Positions 50,045 to 58,642 of a stretch of DNA of 64,000 bases are shown here, piece by piece. The stretch lies in contig JACWEA010000002.1 of assembly GCA_014653775.1 (NCBI GenBank), forward strand, positions 37,580-101,579, in the 5' to 3' direction. Both the position numbers and the translations under genes were made by a program. Within the stretch, counting starts at the first letter, position 1; each line of letters starts with the position of its first letter. The notes below the pieces were generated by a model that searched no databases, was not told the origin of the DNA, and saw only the letters and a list, made by a program, of their open reading frames with translations. The stretch is from Pelagibacterales bacterium SAG-MED30 (GTDB lineage Bacteria; Pseudomonadota; Alphaproteobacteria; Pelagibacterales; Pelagibacteraceae).

Positions 50045-50592
50045 TGAATAAATTATTTTTATTTCTCTCATTAGTCATGGGAGTTGTTGTCTTAGCGTCT
50101 AATTATTTAGTTCAGTTTCCTATTAATTATTATGGTTTAGAAGAAATATTAACTTATGGAGCATTTAGTTACCCAATAGCTTTTTTAATTACTGATCTTG
50201 CAAATAGATCTTATGGAAAAATAATAGCTAGAAAAATTGTTTATATTGGTTTCACTATTGGTGTTTCTTTTACTCTTTTATTTTCAACAAATTTTGCAGA
50301 CTTAATATCTGTTAGAATTGCTATTGGTTCAGGTACTGCATTTTTAGTAGCTCAACTACTAGATGTTCAAATTTTTGATAATCTTAGAAAAAAAGAGTGG
50401 TTTATTGCACCTTTTGCTTCATCAATTATCGGTTCAACTGTCGATACATTTTTATTTTTTTCAATATCCTTTTATGCAACTGGAGTGCCTTGGATTACAC
50501 TTTCATTAGGAGATTTAACTGTTAAAATTTTAGTAGCTTTAATAATGCTAATTCCATTTAGATTACTTCTTAATACATTTAAACCTGTTTAA
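50044..50592 (+). CDS. yhhQ: Queuosine precursor transporter (YhhQ/VUT family)
   Basis: The 182-residue protein has about six membrane spans. The family-specific YPIAFLITDLANRSYGK near residue 43 and a late GSTVDTFLFFSISF near 128 identify the YhhQ/VUT family, which imports 7-cyano-7-deazaguanine or related queuosine precursors. Its ATG overlaps the rpmB stop, so translation of a tRNA-modification transporter is tied to a ribosomal protein gene. It ends 2 bp from the convergent agmatinase-like gene. Confidence 0.88.
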   Translation: MNKLFLFLSLVMGVVVLASNYLVQFPINYYGLEEILTYGAFSYPIAFLITDLANRSYGKIIARKIVYIGFTIGVSFTLLFSTNFADLISVRIAIGSGTAFLVAQLLDVQIFDNLRKKEWFIAPFASSIIGSTVDTFLFFSISFYATGVPWITLSLGDLTVKILVALIMLIPFRLLLNTFKPV

Positions 50593-50594
50593 AT

Positions 50595-51482
50595 TTAATA
50601 TAGAAACTTATAAGACAGTATTTTATATGCTAATTTTGCAACTAAAAAATTATAAGAGTTAAATCCTTTTATTGGAGCCAGTTCATTTATATCAGCACCA
50701 ACAATATTACAATTTTTTGCAGCAATTTTTATAATATTTAAAGTTTCATCCCACATCAAACCCCCAGGTTCTGGTGTTCCTGTTGCAGGCATTATACTTG
50801 AGTCTAAACCATCTACATCAAAAGTTAAGTATACGTTTTTATTTTTTATAAGATTTTTAAATTTTTTTAAGTTCCATTTTGCTTTATCTTTTGCCCAAAA
50901 AATATTGATTCTAGATTTATTTCTTTTTAGAAAAGGTATTTCACTTTTAGAAATATTTCTTATTCCAAATGAAATTATAGATACATTCTTGTAATCTAAA
51001 CATCTTCTTATAGCTGAAGCATGAGAAAATTTTTCTCCATTATAAGTATCTCTTAAATCCGCATGAGCATCAAAATGTAAAAGACAAATTTTTTTATGTT
51101 TTTTTACAAAAGGTTTTATACAACCAGGAGTTATTGAATGCTCCCCACCAAAAGTCATAGGAAAAAGTTTCTTATCTAGAATTTCTTTATTTACGCTTGC
51201 AATTTTTTTAAGAGCTTTGTTTAAATTATTATCTATCCTAAAGGGTTTCAATGTTTTTATTCCTATTTTTTTATAAGGTTCACAATTAAGTTCTTCATCA
51301 TATAACTCTACCTGATGAGATGCTTTTATTATTTCTTTAGGACCATTTTTAGTACCACCACCATAACTAACAGTTTTTTCTAAACCAAAAGGGATTATTA
51401 CAGCTCTTTCTTTAAAATTGAATTTATTATCAATTCCTAAAAAACCATTTTTGTTTGATAAATACTTCAATCTTTTATCCAA
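50595..51482 (-). CDS. speB: Agmatinase/ureohydrolase family protein
   Basis: Ureohydrolases split urea from guanidino compounds; agmatinase makes putrescine. The binuclear Mn site is intact: FGGEHSITPG near residue 111, FDAHADLRD near 133 and FDVDGLDSSIMPATGTPEPGG near 210 (numbers from TTG 51482). The start is uncertain: ATG 51539 and 51548 in the ORF track would overlap the upstream gene by 65-74 bp, whereas TTG 51482 overlaps it by only 8 bp and is chosen. It is the last gene of the polyamine operon. Arginase or guanidinobutyrase activity is possible. Confidence 0.87.
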   Translation of the reverse strand: MDKRLKYLSNKNGFLGIDNKFNFKERAVIIPFGLEKTVSYGGGTKNGPKEIIKASHQVELYDEELNCEPYKKIGIKTLKPFRIDNNLNKALKKIASVNKEILDKKLFPMTFGGEHSITPGCIKPFVKKHKKICLLHFDAHADLRDTYNGEKFSHASAIRRCLDYKNVSIISFGIRNISKSEIPFLKRNKSRINIFWAKDKAKWNLKKFKNLIKNKNVYLTFDVDGLDSSIMPATGTPEPGGLMWDETLNIIKIAAKNCNIVGADINELAPIKGFNSYNFLVAKLAYKILSYKFLY

Positions 51483-52530
51483 AAATATTTGAGAAATTTT
51501 TTTTATTTCTATTTTTCCATTCACCTTTATGATATGCATCACTAGCAATTAAAGGTAATACAGTTGTTGCTTCTGCAAAAACCATTTGTTCTTTTGTAAC
51601 ATTTACTTTACCCCAAGAGCTAGCTTCTTTTAAGGTTGAGCTACTGCATGCTCCATCTCTAGAGTCTGCAACAGTGATTTGAATGGCATATTTGTGCATA
51701 TCAACTTCTTTGCCTAAAAGTTCTGCACATATAACTGTATCTTGAATAAAATTTTTTGGGACACCGCCTCCAATCATAAATAATCCTGATTGTTTGGATT
51801 GAATTTTAATTTCAGTTAATTCTCGAAATTCTCTTATCGAGTCTATTGTTATGTGATTATCTGGATTTTGTTCTTGATGCATAACTAATCCAAAACCAGC
51901 AGAACTATCGGTAAAAGCCGGGCAAAAAATAGGAACATTATTATCGTAAGCTGTTTCTATTAATGAGCCTTTCTTTTTAGCGTTCTTTTTTAAGAATGCC
52001 CCTAATTCTAAAATGAATTCTCTTGAAGTATAAGTTTTAGGTGGCCCAGTGCTTACCAAAGTATTAGCAACACCACAAATAATCTCATCACACTCTTGAA
52101 GCTCTTCTTCATCAATATATGTGTCGTAAATTCTATCAATATAATTTTTTCTAAGCTCAGTATCGTCTTGGAATTGAGATCCTTGATAATGTTTGAACCC
52201 TAGAGCTTCAAAGAAATCCATATCAATTATAGAGGCTCCTGTAGCAACAATAGCATCTACCATATTATATTTAACTAAATCTCTATAAATATTCATACAT
52301 CCAGCAGCAGAAGTTGAACCAGCCAAGGTTAAGAAAATAGTACAATCTTTATCTTTTAACATTTCATTATATATATTTGCTGCGTTTGCAGTTTCTCTTG
52401 AAACAAATGACATTTTTTGCATAGAGGAAACAATTTTTCTAGAATCAAAAGAGGTAATATCTATGTGCTCAATAGGAGTATTTAATAAATCTTTTTTACT
52501 ATTATGACCTAGGATTTTTTTTTCTGGCAT
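51475..52530 (-). CDS. Deoxyhypusine synthase-like protein, possible homospermidine synthase
   Basis: The 351-residue protein belongs to the deoxyhypusine synthase family. Bacteria lack the eIF5A substrate, and bacterial members are thought to make other aminobutyl transfers, notably homospermidine from putrescine. Visible elements are LAGSTSAAGCMNIYRDLV near residue 69, VATGASIIDMDF near 94, FCPAFTDSSAGFGLVMHQ near 204 and the catalytic Lys region GGGVPKNFIQD near 258, matching the Lys of GGGVVK in eukaryotes. It lies between ornithine decarboxylase (1-bp overlap) and the agmatinase-like gene, which supports a polyamine role. Confidence 0.87.
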   Translation of the reverse strand: MPEKKILGHNSKKDLLNTPIEHIDITSFDSRKIVSSMQKMSFVSRETANAANIYNEMLKDKDCTIFLTLAGSTSAAGCMNIYRDLVKYNMVDAIVATGASIIDMDFFEALGFKHYQGSQFQDDTELRKNYIDRIYDTYIDEEELQECDEIICGVANTLVSTGPPKTYTSREFILELGAFLKKNAKKKGSLIETAYDNNVPIFCPAFTDSSAGFGLVMHQEQNPDNHITIDSIREFRELTEIKIQSKQSGLFMIGGGVPKNFIQDTVICAELLGKEVDMHKYAIQITVADSRDGACSSSTLKEASSWGKVNVTKEQMVFAEATTVLPLIASDAYHKGEWKNRNKKNFSNIFG

Positions 52531-53714
52531 TAAGCAACCAAAGTAGCTTTATTAATATCTTTACCATAAAGCGTCATTATTGGGCTGTCTTCAACTTCAT
52601 AAATTTCATCAGAATAAAAACCATTGAACTGTGTTCTAAAAGTAAGTCCATATGCTCCCAATTGGCCTAGTTCTATATAATCATTTTCTTTAATATTATT
52701 TGGTAGTAGAAAAGGACCTTTCATATAATCCATGCTGTCACAAGTTGGACCATGAAAATCAAATGCAGTTAATTTTTTTGAGATAATTTTGTTCGAACTA
52801 TTTTTAATCATTTTTGATGGAAAAACTATATTTGGAGTCCCTGCATCAAAAAGAGTACCATAAGTACCATCGTTAATATAAAGTTTTTGTTTTTTTCTCA
52901 AGTCAACTCTAACTATTGTTGAACCACTTTCTGCAACAAGTGCTCTTCCTGGCTCACATATAATTTCAGGTAAATTTTGTAATTTTAGATTTTTTAATCC
53001 TATTTTTATTTCTTTAAAATAGTTGTCTAAAGACTGAGGAATTAAGTCGGGATAAATAGTCGGAAATCCTCCACCAACATTAATATAGTCAGGAATAATT
53101 TTTGTTTTTTTAATTATATTTCCAATCTCAGCGATACCCTTAGTATATGAAATTGGATGCATGCATTGTGAACCAACATGAAAACTTAAGCCAATTTTAT
53201 TTGAATGTTGTTTTGATAATCTTAATAGTCCAGCCGCTTCAGAACTTAAAGCTCCAAATTTTTTTGATAAATCAATTTCGGCATGTTCATTTGAAACAGC
53301 AACTCTTACAAATAATTCGAGATCTTTGGCATTACTTGTACTTTCTATAATTTTGATTAATTCATCTTTGGTATCTAAAGCGAATGTTTTAATTCCATAA
53401 TTAAAATATGCTTCGGCAATGCTTTCTCTACTTTTAACTGTATGCATATAAGAGCATTTAACTGATTGACTAAATTTTTTTACAGTCTTTATTTCTTCTA
53501 CAGAAGCAACATCAAATTGATTAATTCCACTTTTTATTAAAGTCTTTATAACCTCAGGGTGAGGATTTGTTTTAACTGCAAATAAAGTTTTTCCTAGAAA
53601 TTTATTTTGAAAGAATTTTGATGCAGAAAGAATAGAATTCTTCCTGATACAATATACCGGTTTATCTGGTTTCAGTTGATCTACTAGTTCTTCAACTGAT
53701 TTAAATTTTTGCAT
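52530..53714 (-). CDS. odc: Ornithine decarboxylase, fold III (eukaryotic type)
   Basis: This PLP enzyme decarboxylates ornithine to putrescine; some relatives also accept lysine. The 394-residue alanine-racemase-fold protein has the PLP Lys in FAVKTNPHPEV near residue 47, SFHVGSQCMHP near 175, VGGGFPTIYPDL near 213, EPGRALVAESGS near 252 and the active-site Cys in HGPTCDSMDYM near 325. It is the first gene of the polyamine operon. Its start codon lies in a palindrome, with AGGGGG just upstream on the - strand. Confidence 0.93.
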   Translation of the reverse strand: MQKFKSVEELVDQLKPDKPVYCIRKNSILSASKFFQNKFLGKTLFAVKTNPHPEVIKTLIKSGINQFDVASVEEIKTVKKFSQSVKCSYMHTVKSRESIAEAYFNYGIKTFALDTKDELIKIIESTSNAKDLELFVRVAVSNEHAEIDLSKKFGALSSEAAGLLRLSKQHSNKIGLSFHVGSQCMHPISYTKGIAEIGNIIKKTKIIPDYINVGGGFPTIYPDLIPQSLDNYFKEIKIGLKNLKLQNLPEIICEPGRALVAESGSTIVRVDLRKKQKLYINDGTYGTLFDAGTPNIVFPSKMIKNSSNKIISKKLTAFDFHGPTCDSMDYMKGPFLLPNNIKENDYIELGQLGAYGLTFRTQFNGFYSDEIYEVEDSPIMTLYGKDINKATLVA

Positions 53715-53723
53715 TTAAAATGC
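53711..53723 (-). promoter_or_regulatory. Palindrome covering the ornithine decarboxylase start codon
   Basis: GCATTTAAAATGC has perfect 6-bp arms about a single central base. In the mRNA it can fold as GCAUU-UUA-AAUGC with the AUG in the 3' arm, directly after a purine-rich UAGGGGG. It could affect initiation, but a five-pair hairpin is weak and may be chance. Confidence 0.3.
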
Positions 53724-53861
53724 CCCCTAAAAAAATTTAACAAAAAAAAAGTTTCAAATAGTTTTAAAACCTTATCTAAACCAGCAGTTAAGACAATAAT
53801 GAATAGGTGTAAAGTAAATAATTACTATTGAAATAATTAAAAAAGCACACATATAGAGAGC

Positions 53862-54425
53862 ATGAAAAACAAAGATAATATTCAAAATTTAAGCGATTTT
53901 AATAACAAAAAATTACTTATAGTTGAAGATGATAACCCCTTTAGAGACAGATTAGCAAGGTCTATGGAAAAAAAGGGTTTTGAAGTTTTACAAGCAGAGA
54001 GTGTAAAAAAAGGTATTGAGATTTCAAAAATTAATAAACCTGGATTTGCAGTTGTAGATCTAAGACTATCTGATGGTAATGGTCTTGAAGCTGTAAAAGA
54101 AATACAAAAATCAAATGAATCAAGTAGAGTTATAATGTTAACTGGATATGGAAATATACCGACTGCAGTTGCAGCAATAAAAGAAGGTGCAATAGACTAT
54201 TTAGCAAAACCTGCTGATGCTGACGATGTAGAGAATGCCTTACTAGCAGATCCTTCAAAAAAAGTTCCTCCTCCAGAAAACCCAATGTCAGCGGATAGAG
54301 TTAAATGGGAACATATCCATAGAGTTTTTGAATTATGTAATAGAAATGTATCAGAAACTGCTAGAAGACTTAAAATGCATAGAAGAACTCTACAGAGAAT
54401 ACTTTCTAAAAGATCTCCTAGATAA
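53862..54425 (+). CDS. regA: RegA/ActR/PrrA-type redox response regulator
   Basis: RegA is the DNA-binding partner of the redox kinase RegB and controls energy metabolism genes. The 187-residue protein has a receiver domain with the acidic pair in IVEDDNPFRDRL near residue 22, the phospho-acceptor Asp in VVDLRLSDGNG near 66 and the switch Lys in DYLAKPADADD near 117, then a Pro-rich linker (VPPPENPMSADRVKWEHI) and a Fis-type helix-turn-helix NVSETARRLKMHRRTLQRIL. No kinase gene is adjacent. It converges on bioY with an 8-bp overlap. Confidence 0.93.
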   Translation: MKNKDNIQNLSDFNNKKLLIVEDDNPFRDRLARSMEKKGFEVLQAESVKKGIEISKINKPGFAVVDLRLSDGNGLEAVKEIQKSNESSRVIMLTGYGNIPTAVAAIKEGAIDYLAKPADADDVENALLADPSKKVPPPENPMSADRVKWEHIHRVFELCNRNVSETARRLKMHRRTLQRILSKRSPR

Positions 54426-54969
54426 AATTTCTAAATTTAATTATTTTTTTTGCAATTAAAGTTAACAATAAAATCTTAAATAACTCAGCAAGTAAAAAAG
54501 GTGCAACACCTAAACTATAAATAGGTTTTTCCCATCCAATTAAAGTTCCAAGCCAAATAATACCAAGTAAATAAATTGTCGAAACAGCTATAATTAGTTT
54601 AATAAATATCTTAAATAAATTATCTTTTGAATTTACAAAACTAGCTAAATAAGAAGCTGATAAAAAACCAATTAAGTAACCCATTGTTGGTCCAGTAAAA
54701 TAAACTAAACCTATACCTCTTTCAGGTGAATTTGAAAATACTGGTAAACCAATTATTCCCTCAAAAAGATATAAGCTCACTGTAGCAAGCCCAATTTTGT
54801 AACCAAAACTTAAACCCAAAAACATAACCACAAAAGTTTGCATGGTCATGGGCACTGGATAAAAAGGAATTTTGATTTTAGCTGAAATCGTTAAAGCTAC
54901 TGATCCAAGTACAATTATTAATAAAGATTTAATAACTTTGCTTTGTAAATTTAGTTTTGTGAGCTCCAT
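54418..54969 (-). CDS. bioY: Biotin transporter BioY
   Basis: BioY is the substrate-binding membrane component of ECF-type biotin uptake. The 183-residue protein has about six membrane spans and the family segments PFYPVPMTMQTFVVMFLGL near residue 36 and LFEGIIGLPVFS near 70, plus TGPTMGYLIGFL near 92. No ATPase or BioN gene is adjacent, so it is a solitary BioY; it may use shared ECF parts or act alone. Its end overlaps regA by 8 bp. Confidence 0.93.
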   Translation of the reverse strand: MELTKLNLQSKVIKSLLIIVLGSVALTISAKIKIPFYPVPMTMQTFVVMFLGLSFGYKIGLATVSLYLFEGIIGLPVFSNSPERGIGLVYFTGPTMGYLIGFLSASYLASFVNSKDNLFKIFIKLIIAVSTIYLLGIIWLGTLIGWEKPIYSLGVAPFLLAELFKILLLTLIAKKIIKFRNFI

Positions 54970-55103
54970 ATAATAATAATACCTTTATTTATACTAATAT
55001 TCCAGTGATATTTATATTGATATTAATTTTATAAAATTTCTTTTATTCTAAATATATTTTTTAACATATAGATGATAATACCTCTGTAATTATAAATAAT
55101 TAA

Positions 55104-57884
55104 ATGAGCAAAATTAAAAAAACAGATCATTTTTATTTAATTGATGGGTCAGGTTATATTTTTCGTGCATACTATGCTCTCCCACCTTTATCTAGAAAAA
55201 GTGATGGATTACCAACTGGAGCAGTGAGTGGTTTTTGTAGTATGCTTTTTAAACTTTTAGAAGATTCAAAATCTAAGGAAAATTTAAAAAAACCAACACA
55301 TTTTGCAGTTATATTTGATTCTGCCAGAAAAACTTTTAGAAATGAAATTTACAGTGATTATAAAGCTAATAGATCAGAGGCCCCCGATGATCTAGCTCCA
55401 CAATTTGAATATATTAGGAAATCAGTATTAGCATTTAATTTGCCTTCAGTAGATCTTACAAATTATGAGGCAGATGATTTGATAGCTACTTATGTAGATC
55501 AAATACTAAAAAAAGGTGCAAAAGTGACAATAGTTTCATCTGATAAAGATTTAATGCAATTATTTAAAAAAGATGTTCGAATTTATGATCCTATGAAAAA
55601 TAAATTTATTACCGATGAAGACGTATTTAAAAAATTTGGAGTCACTCCTAGTAAAATAATTGACGTGCAATCTTTAGCAGGTGATAGCAGTGACAATGTT
55701 CCTGGAGTTCCAGGAATAGGAGTAAAAACTGCCGCTGAACTTATAAATAAATATGGAACATTAGAAAAATTATTAAAATTTGCTCATGAAATTAAACAAA
55801 ATAAAAGGAGAGAAACTCTATTAGAAAATAAGGATAAAGCATTACTTAGCAAACAGCTAGTAACATTAAAAAAAGACTCACCTGTTGAAAGAGAATTGAC
55901 AGATTTTAAATTGAAAGAAATCGATAAAGATAAACTTTATAAGTTTTTAAGAGAAATGGAGTTTAATCGTTTATTAAGTTCTGCAATTTCAGCATATGGT
56001 GAACCAAATCTTGAAAATTGGAATAAAGAAAAAGTTGAAAAAAATTTTACAATTCAAAAACCAATTAATAATAAGAATTATCATTTAATTATTGATGAAA
56101 ATGAAATAGATAATTGGGTTAAAGAGGCAGAAGAGGTTGGCGAAGTAGCGGTGGATACCGAGACAGATTCCTTAGATCCTCATCAAGCAAATTTAGTTGG
56201 AATTTCTCTAAGTTCAAAAATTGGTAAAGCTTGTTATATACCTATCGGACACAATTCTAAAAAATGTATAAATAAACAAAAAGTTTTAGAAAAATTAAAA
56301 AAAATTTTAGAGGATCCAAGTATTAAAAAAATTGGCCAAAATATTAAGTTTGATTTTATAATTTTGTACAAAAATGGAATAGTTTTAAATTCTTTAGAGG
56401 ACACAATGTTAATGTCTTATGTTTTGGATGCAGGAAAAAATAGACATAATATGGATACTTTGTCTGAGATTCATTTAAATCATAAAACAGTTAGTTTTAA
56501 AGATTTAGTTGGTACAGGTAAAAATCAAATTAATTTTAGCGAAGTAGATATTGAAAAAGCAAAAGATTATGCAGCTGAAGATGCTGATATTACTTTTAGA
56601 TTATATAAAAAATTTTCCAAAAGTCTGAAGTCAGAAAAATTAACAAATATTTACGAAATATTTGAAAAACCTTTAATTAGAATTTTAGCTTTTATGGAAA
56701 TAGAAGGAATTAAAATTGATAGTCATTTTTTAAAAAGATTATCTATAAAATTTGAAAAAAAAATTCAACAAATTCAAAAAGAAATATTCAAAATTTCAAA
56801 AAAAGAATTTAATATTGCTTCACCAAAACAGTTAGGAGAAATAATTTATAATGATTTAAAAATTGCTGGTCTTAAAAAAACAAAAAAAGGGAGTTTTGCA
56901 ACAAGTGCAGCAGTACTAGAAGATTTGGCTTTTAAAGGAAATATATTTCCACAATTAGTATTAGATTGGAGACAAGTTTCTAAATTAAAAAATACTTATT
57001 CTGACTCACTTCCAGAACATTTAAATCCTAATTCAAAAAGAGTTCATACATCATTTTTACTTGCTGCTACTACAACTGGAAGATTAGCTTCAAGCGATCC
57101 TAATTTACAAAATATTCCTATTAAAACTGAAGATGGTAAAGATATTAGAAAAGCTTTCGTTGCTGAAAAAAATAAATTGTTAATTTCAGCTGACTATAAT
57201 CAAATTGAAATGAGAATTTTAGCTGATTTGGCTGATGTTAAAGAATTAAAAAAAGCTTTTAAAAATAATGTAGATATTCATTCTTTGACAGCAAGCCAAA
57301 TTTTTAATGTAGACATAAAAAAAGTAAATAAAGACCAAAGAAGAAAGGCAAAAGCTATAAATTTTGGAATAATTTATGGAATTTCTCAATATGGATTAGC
57401 AAAACAAATAAATGTATCAAACTATGAAGCTGAAGAATTTTTAAATTCTTATTTTGCTAAATTTCCAGAAATAAAAGTTTATATGGATAATACAATTAAG
57501 TTTTGTAGAAAAAGCGGATATGTAAATAATATTTTTGGAAGAAGATCTCACTTTAATGCGATAAATGACAAAAATTACAATGTAAGAAATTTTCAAGAAA
57601 GGGCTGCAATTAATGCTCCAATACAAGGATCTGCATCAGAAATTATGCGATTAGCAATGATTAGACTTGATAAAATATTAAGTGATCAAAAGGATTTAAA
57701 ATCTAAAATGTTATTACAAATTCATGACGAATTAATATTTGAAGTTGAAAAAAATGAAATCAATAAAATGACAAAAATAATTAAAGAGCAAATGGCAAGT
57801 GTAGCTGTTAGCGAATATCATTCATTTTCTATTCCATTGACTGTAGATGTTAATAGTGGGGATAATTGGGGTGAATTACATTAA
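55104..57884 (+). CDS. polA: DNA polymerase I PolA
   Basis: PolA fills gaps and removes RNA primers. The 926-residue protein has all three parts: the 5'-3' exonuclease (LIDGSGYIFRAYYALP at the N-terminus, GVPGIGVKTAAELI near 205), a 3'-5' exonuclease with its acidic residues present (VAVDTETDSLD near 347, GQNIKFDFI near 410, YAAEDADIT near 490), and the polymerase with motif A SADYNQIEMRIL near 695, motif B RRKAKAINFGIIYG near 745 and motif C QIHDELIFEV near 872. Proofreading is therefore likely retained. It is divergent from bioY across 134 bp. Confidence 0.97.
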   Translation: MSKIKKTDHFYLIDGSGYIFRAYYALPPLSRKSDGLPTGAVSGFCSMLFKLLEDSKSKENLKKPTHFAVIFDSARKTFRNEIYSDYKANRSEAPDDLAPQFEYIRKSVLAFNLPSVDLTNYEADDLIATYVDQILKKGAKVTIVSSDKDLMQLFKKDVRIYDPMKNKFITDEDVFKKFGVTPSKIIDVQSLAGDSSDNVPGVPGIGVKTAAELINKYGTLEKLLKFAHEIKQNKRRETLLENKDKALLSKQLVTLKKDSPVERELTDFKLKEIDKDKLYKFLREMEFNRLLSSAISAYGEPNLENWNKEKVEKNFTIQKPINNKNYHLIIDENEIDNWVKEAEEVGEVAVDTETDSLDPHQANLVGISLSSKIGKACYIPIGHNSKKCINKQKVLEKLKKILEDPSIKKIGQNIKFDFIILYKNGIVLNSLEDTMLMSYVLDAGKNRHNMDTLSEIHLNHKTVSFKDLVGTGKNQINFSEVDIEKAKDYAAEDADITFRLYKKFSKSLKSEKLTNIYEIFEKPLIRILAFMEIEGIKIDSHFLKRLSIKFEKKIQQIQKEIFKISKKEFNIASPKQLGEIIYNDLKIAGLKKTKKGSFATSAAVLEDLAFKGNIFPQLVLDWRQVSKLKNTYSDSLPEHLNPNSKRVHTSFLLAATTTGRLASSDPNLQNIPIKTEDGKDIRKAFVAEKNKLLISADYNQIEMRILADLADVKELKKAFKNNVDIHSLTASQIFNVDIKKVNKDQRRKAKAINFGIIYGISQYGLAKQINVSNYEAEEFLNSYFAKFPEIKVYMDNTIKFCRKSGYVNNIFGRRSHFNAINDKNYNVRNFQERAAINAPIQGSASEIMRLAMIRLDKILSDQKDLKSKMLLQIHDELIFEVEKNEINKMTKIIKEQMASVAVSEYHSFSIPLTVDVNSGDNWGELH

Positions 57885-57894
57885 ATTTAATTAT

Positions 57895-57923
57895 TTGCCC
57901 TAATTAGAACAATTTAGTATTTT
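57895..57923 (+). promoter_or_regulatory. Possible promoter upstream of chvI
   Basis: TTGCCC (57895-57900), a 17-bp spacer and TATTTT (57918-57923) fit a weak sigma-70-like promoter in the 44-bp gap after polA. The start site would lie close to the ATG at 57929 or 57935, implying almost no leader. The match is moderate and could be chance in AT-rich DNA. Confidence 0.3.
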
Positions 57924-57928
57924 TAAAA

Positions 57929-58642
57929 ATGTCCATGCATAAAGAAACTATTGCTCTAATTGATGATGATAGGAATATTCTTACTAGCTTAAGTATTGCT
58001 CTTGAAAAAGAAGGGTTTAAAGTACAAACTTATATTGATGGAGAAAGTGCATTAATTGGATTAATAAGAACTCCACCTGATTTAGCAGTAATAGATATCA
58101 AAATGCCAAAAATGGATGGAGAAGAATTATTAAAAAAACTTAGAAAAAAAACATCTATGCCAATAATATTTTTAACCTCCAAAGATGAGGAAGTTGATGA
58201 GCTGTTAAGTTTAAAATTAGGTGCAGATGATTTTGTAAAAAAATCTGGTGGTTTTTCCATTAAAGTTTTGATTGAAAGAATAAGAGTTCAGCTTAGAAAA
58301 AAAGAAGTAGATATTAACATTGAAGAAAACAAAAGTATTATTGCACATGGAAAATTAAAACTTGATCCTTCTCAATTAGAGTGTGAATGGAATGGAAAAC
58401 AATTACCAGACAAATTAACTACAACAGAGTTTTTATTAGTAAAAGAATTAGCAAAAAGACCTGGGATTATAAAAGAAAGAGCTCAGTTGATGGATATTGC
58501 TTATCGAGAAGATACGGACATTGAAGATAGAACAATTGATAGTCACATAAAAAGAATAAGAAAAAAATTTAAAAAAGTAGATCCTGATTTTTCAGCTATA
58601 GAAACTAGGTATGGAAGTGGATATAGATGGAATATTAGTTAA
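57929..58642 (+). CDS. chvI: OmpR-family response regulator ChvI
   Basis: ChvI is the response regulator of the ChvG/ChvI envelope and acid-stress system of alphaproteobacteria. The 237-residue protein has a receiver domain with ALIDDDRNIL near residue 9, the phospho-acceptor in AVIDIKMPKMDGEE near 55 and LGADDFVKKSGGFSIKVL near 100, then a winged-helix domain with TTTEFLLVKELAKRPG near 170 and the recognition helix in EDRTIDSHIKRIRKKF near 205. The ATG at 57935 is an alternative start. The chvG start overlaps its stop by 1 bp. Confidence 0.92.
   Translation: MSMHKETIALIDDDRNILTSLSIALEKEGFKVQTYIDGESALIGLIRTPPDLAVIDIKMPKMDGEELLKKLRKKTSMPIIFLTSKDEEVDELLSLKLGADDFVKKSGGFSIKVLIERIRVQLRKKEVDINIEENKSIIAHGKLKLDPSQLECEWNGKQLPDKLTTTEFLLVKELAKRPGIIKERAQLMDIAYREDTDIEDRTIDSHIKRIRKKFKKVDPDFSAIETRYGSGYRWNIS

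Noticed and set aside
55000-55103. Promoter or biotin operator between bioY and polA
   Set aside because: Several TATAAT-like strings exist but no -35 at proper spacing and no dyad resembling a biotin-repressor site.
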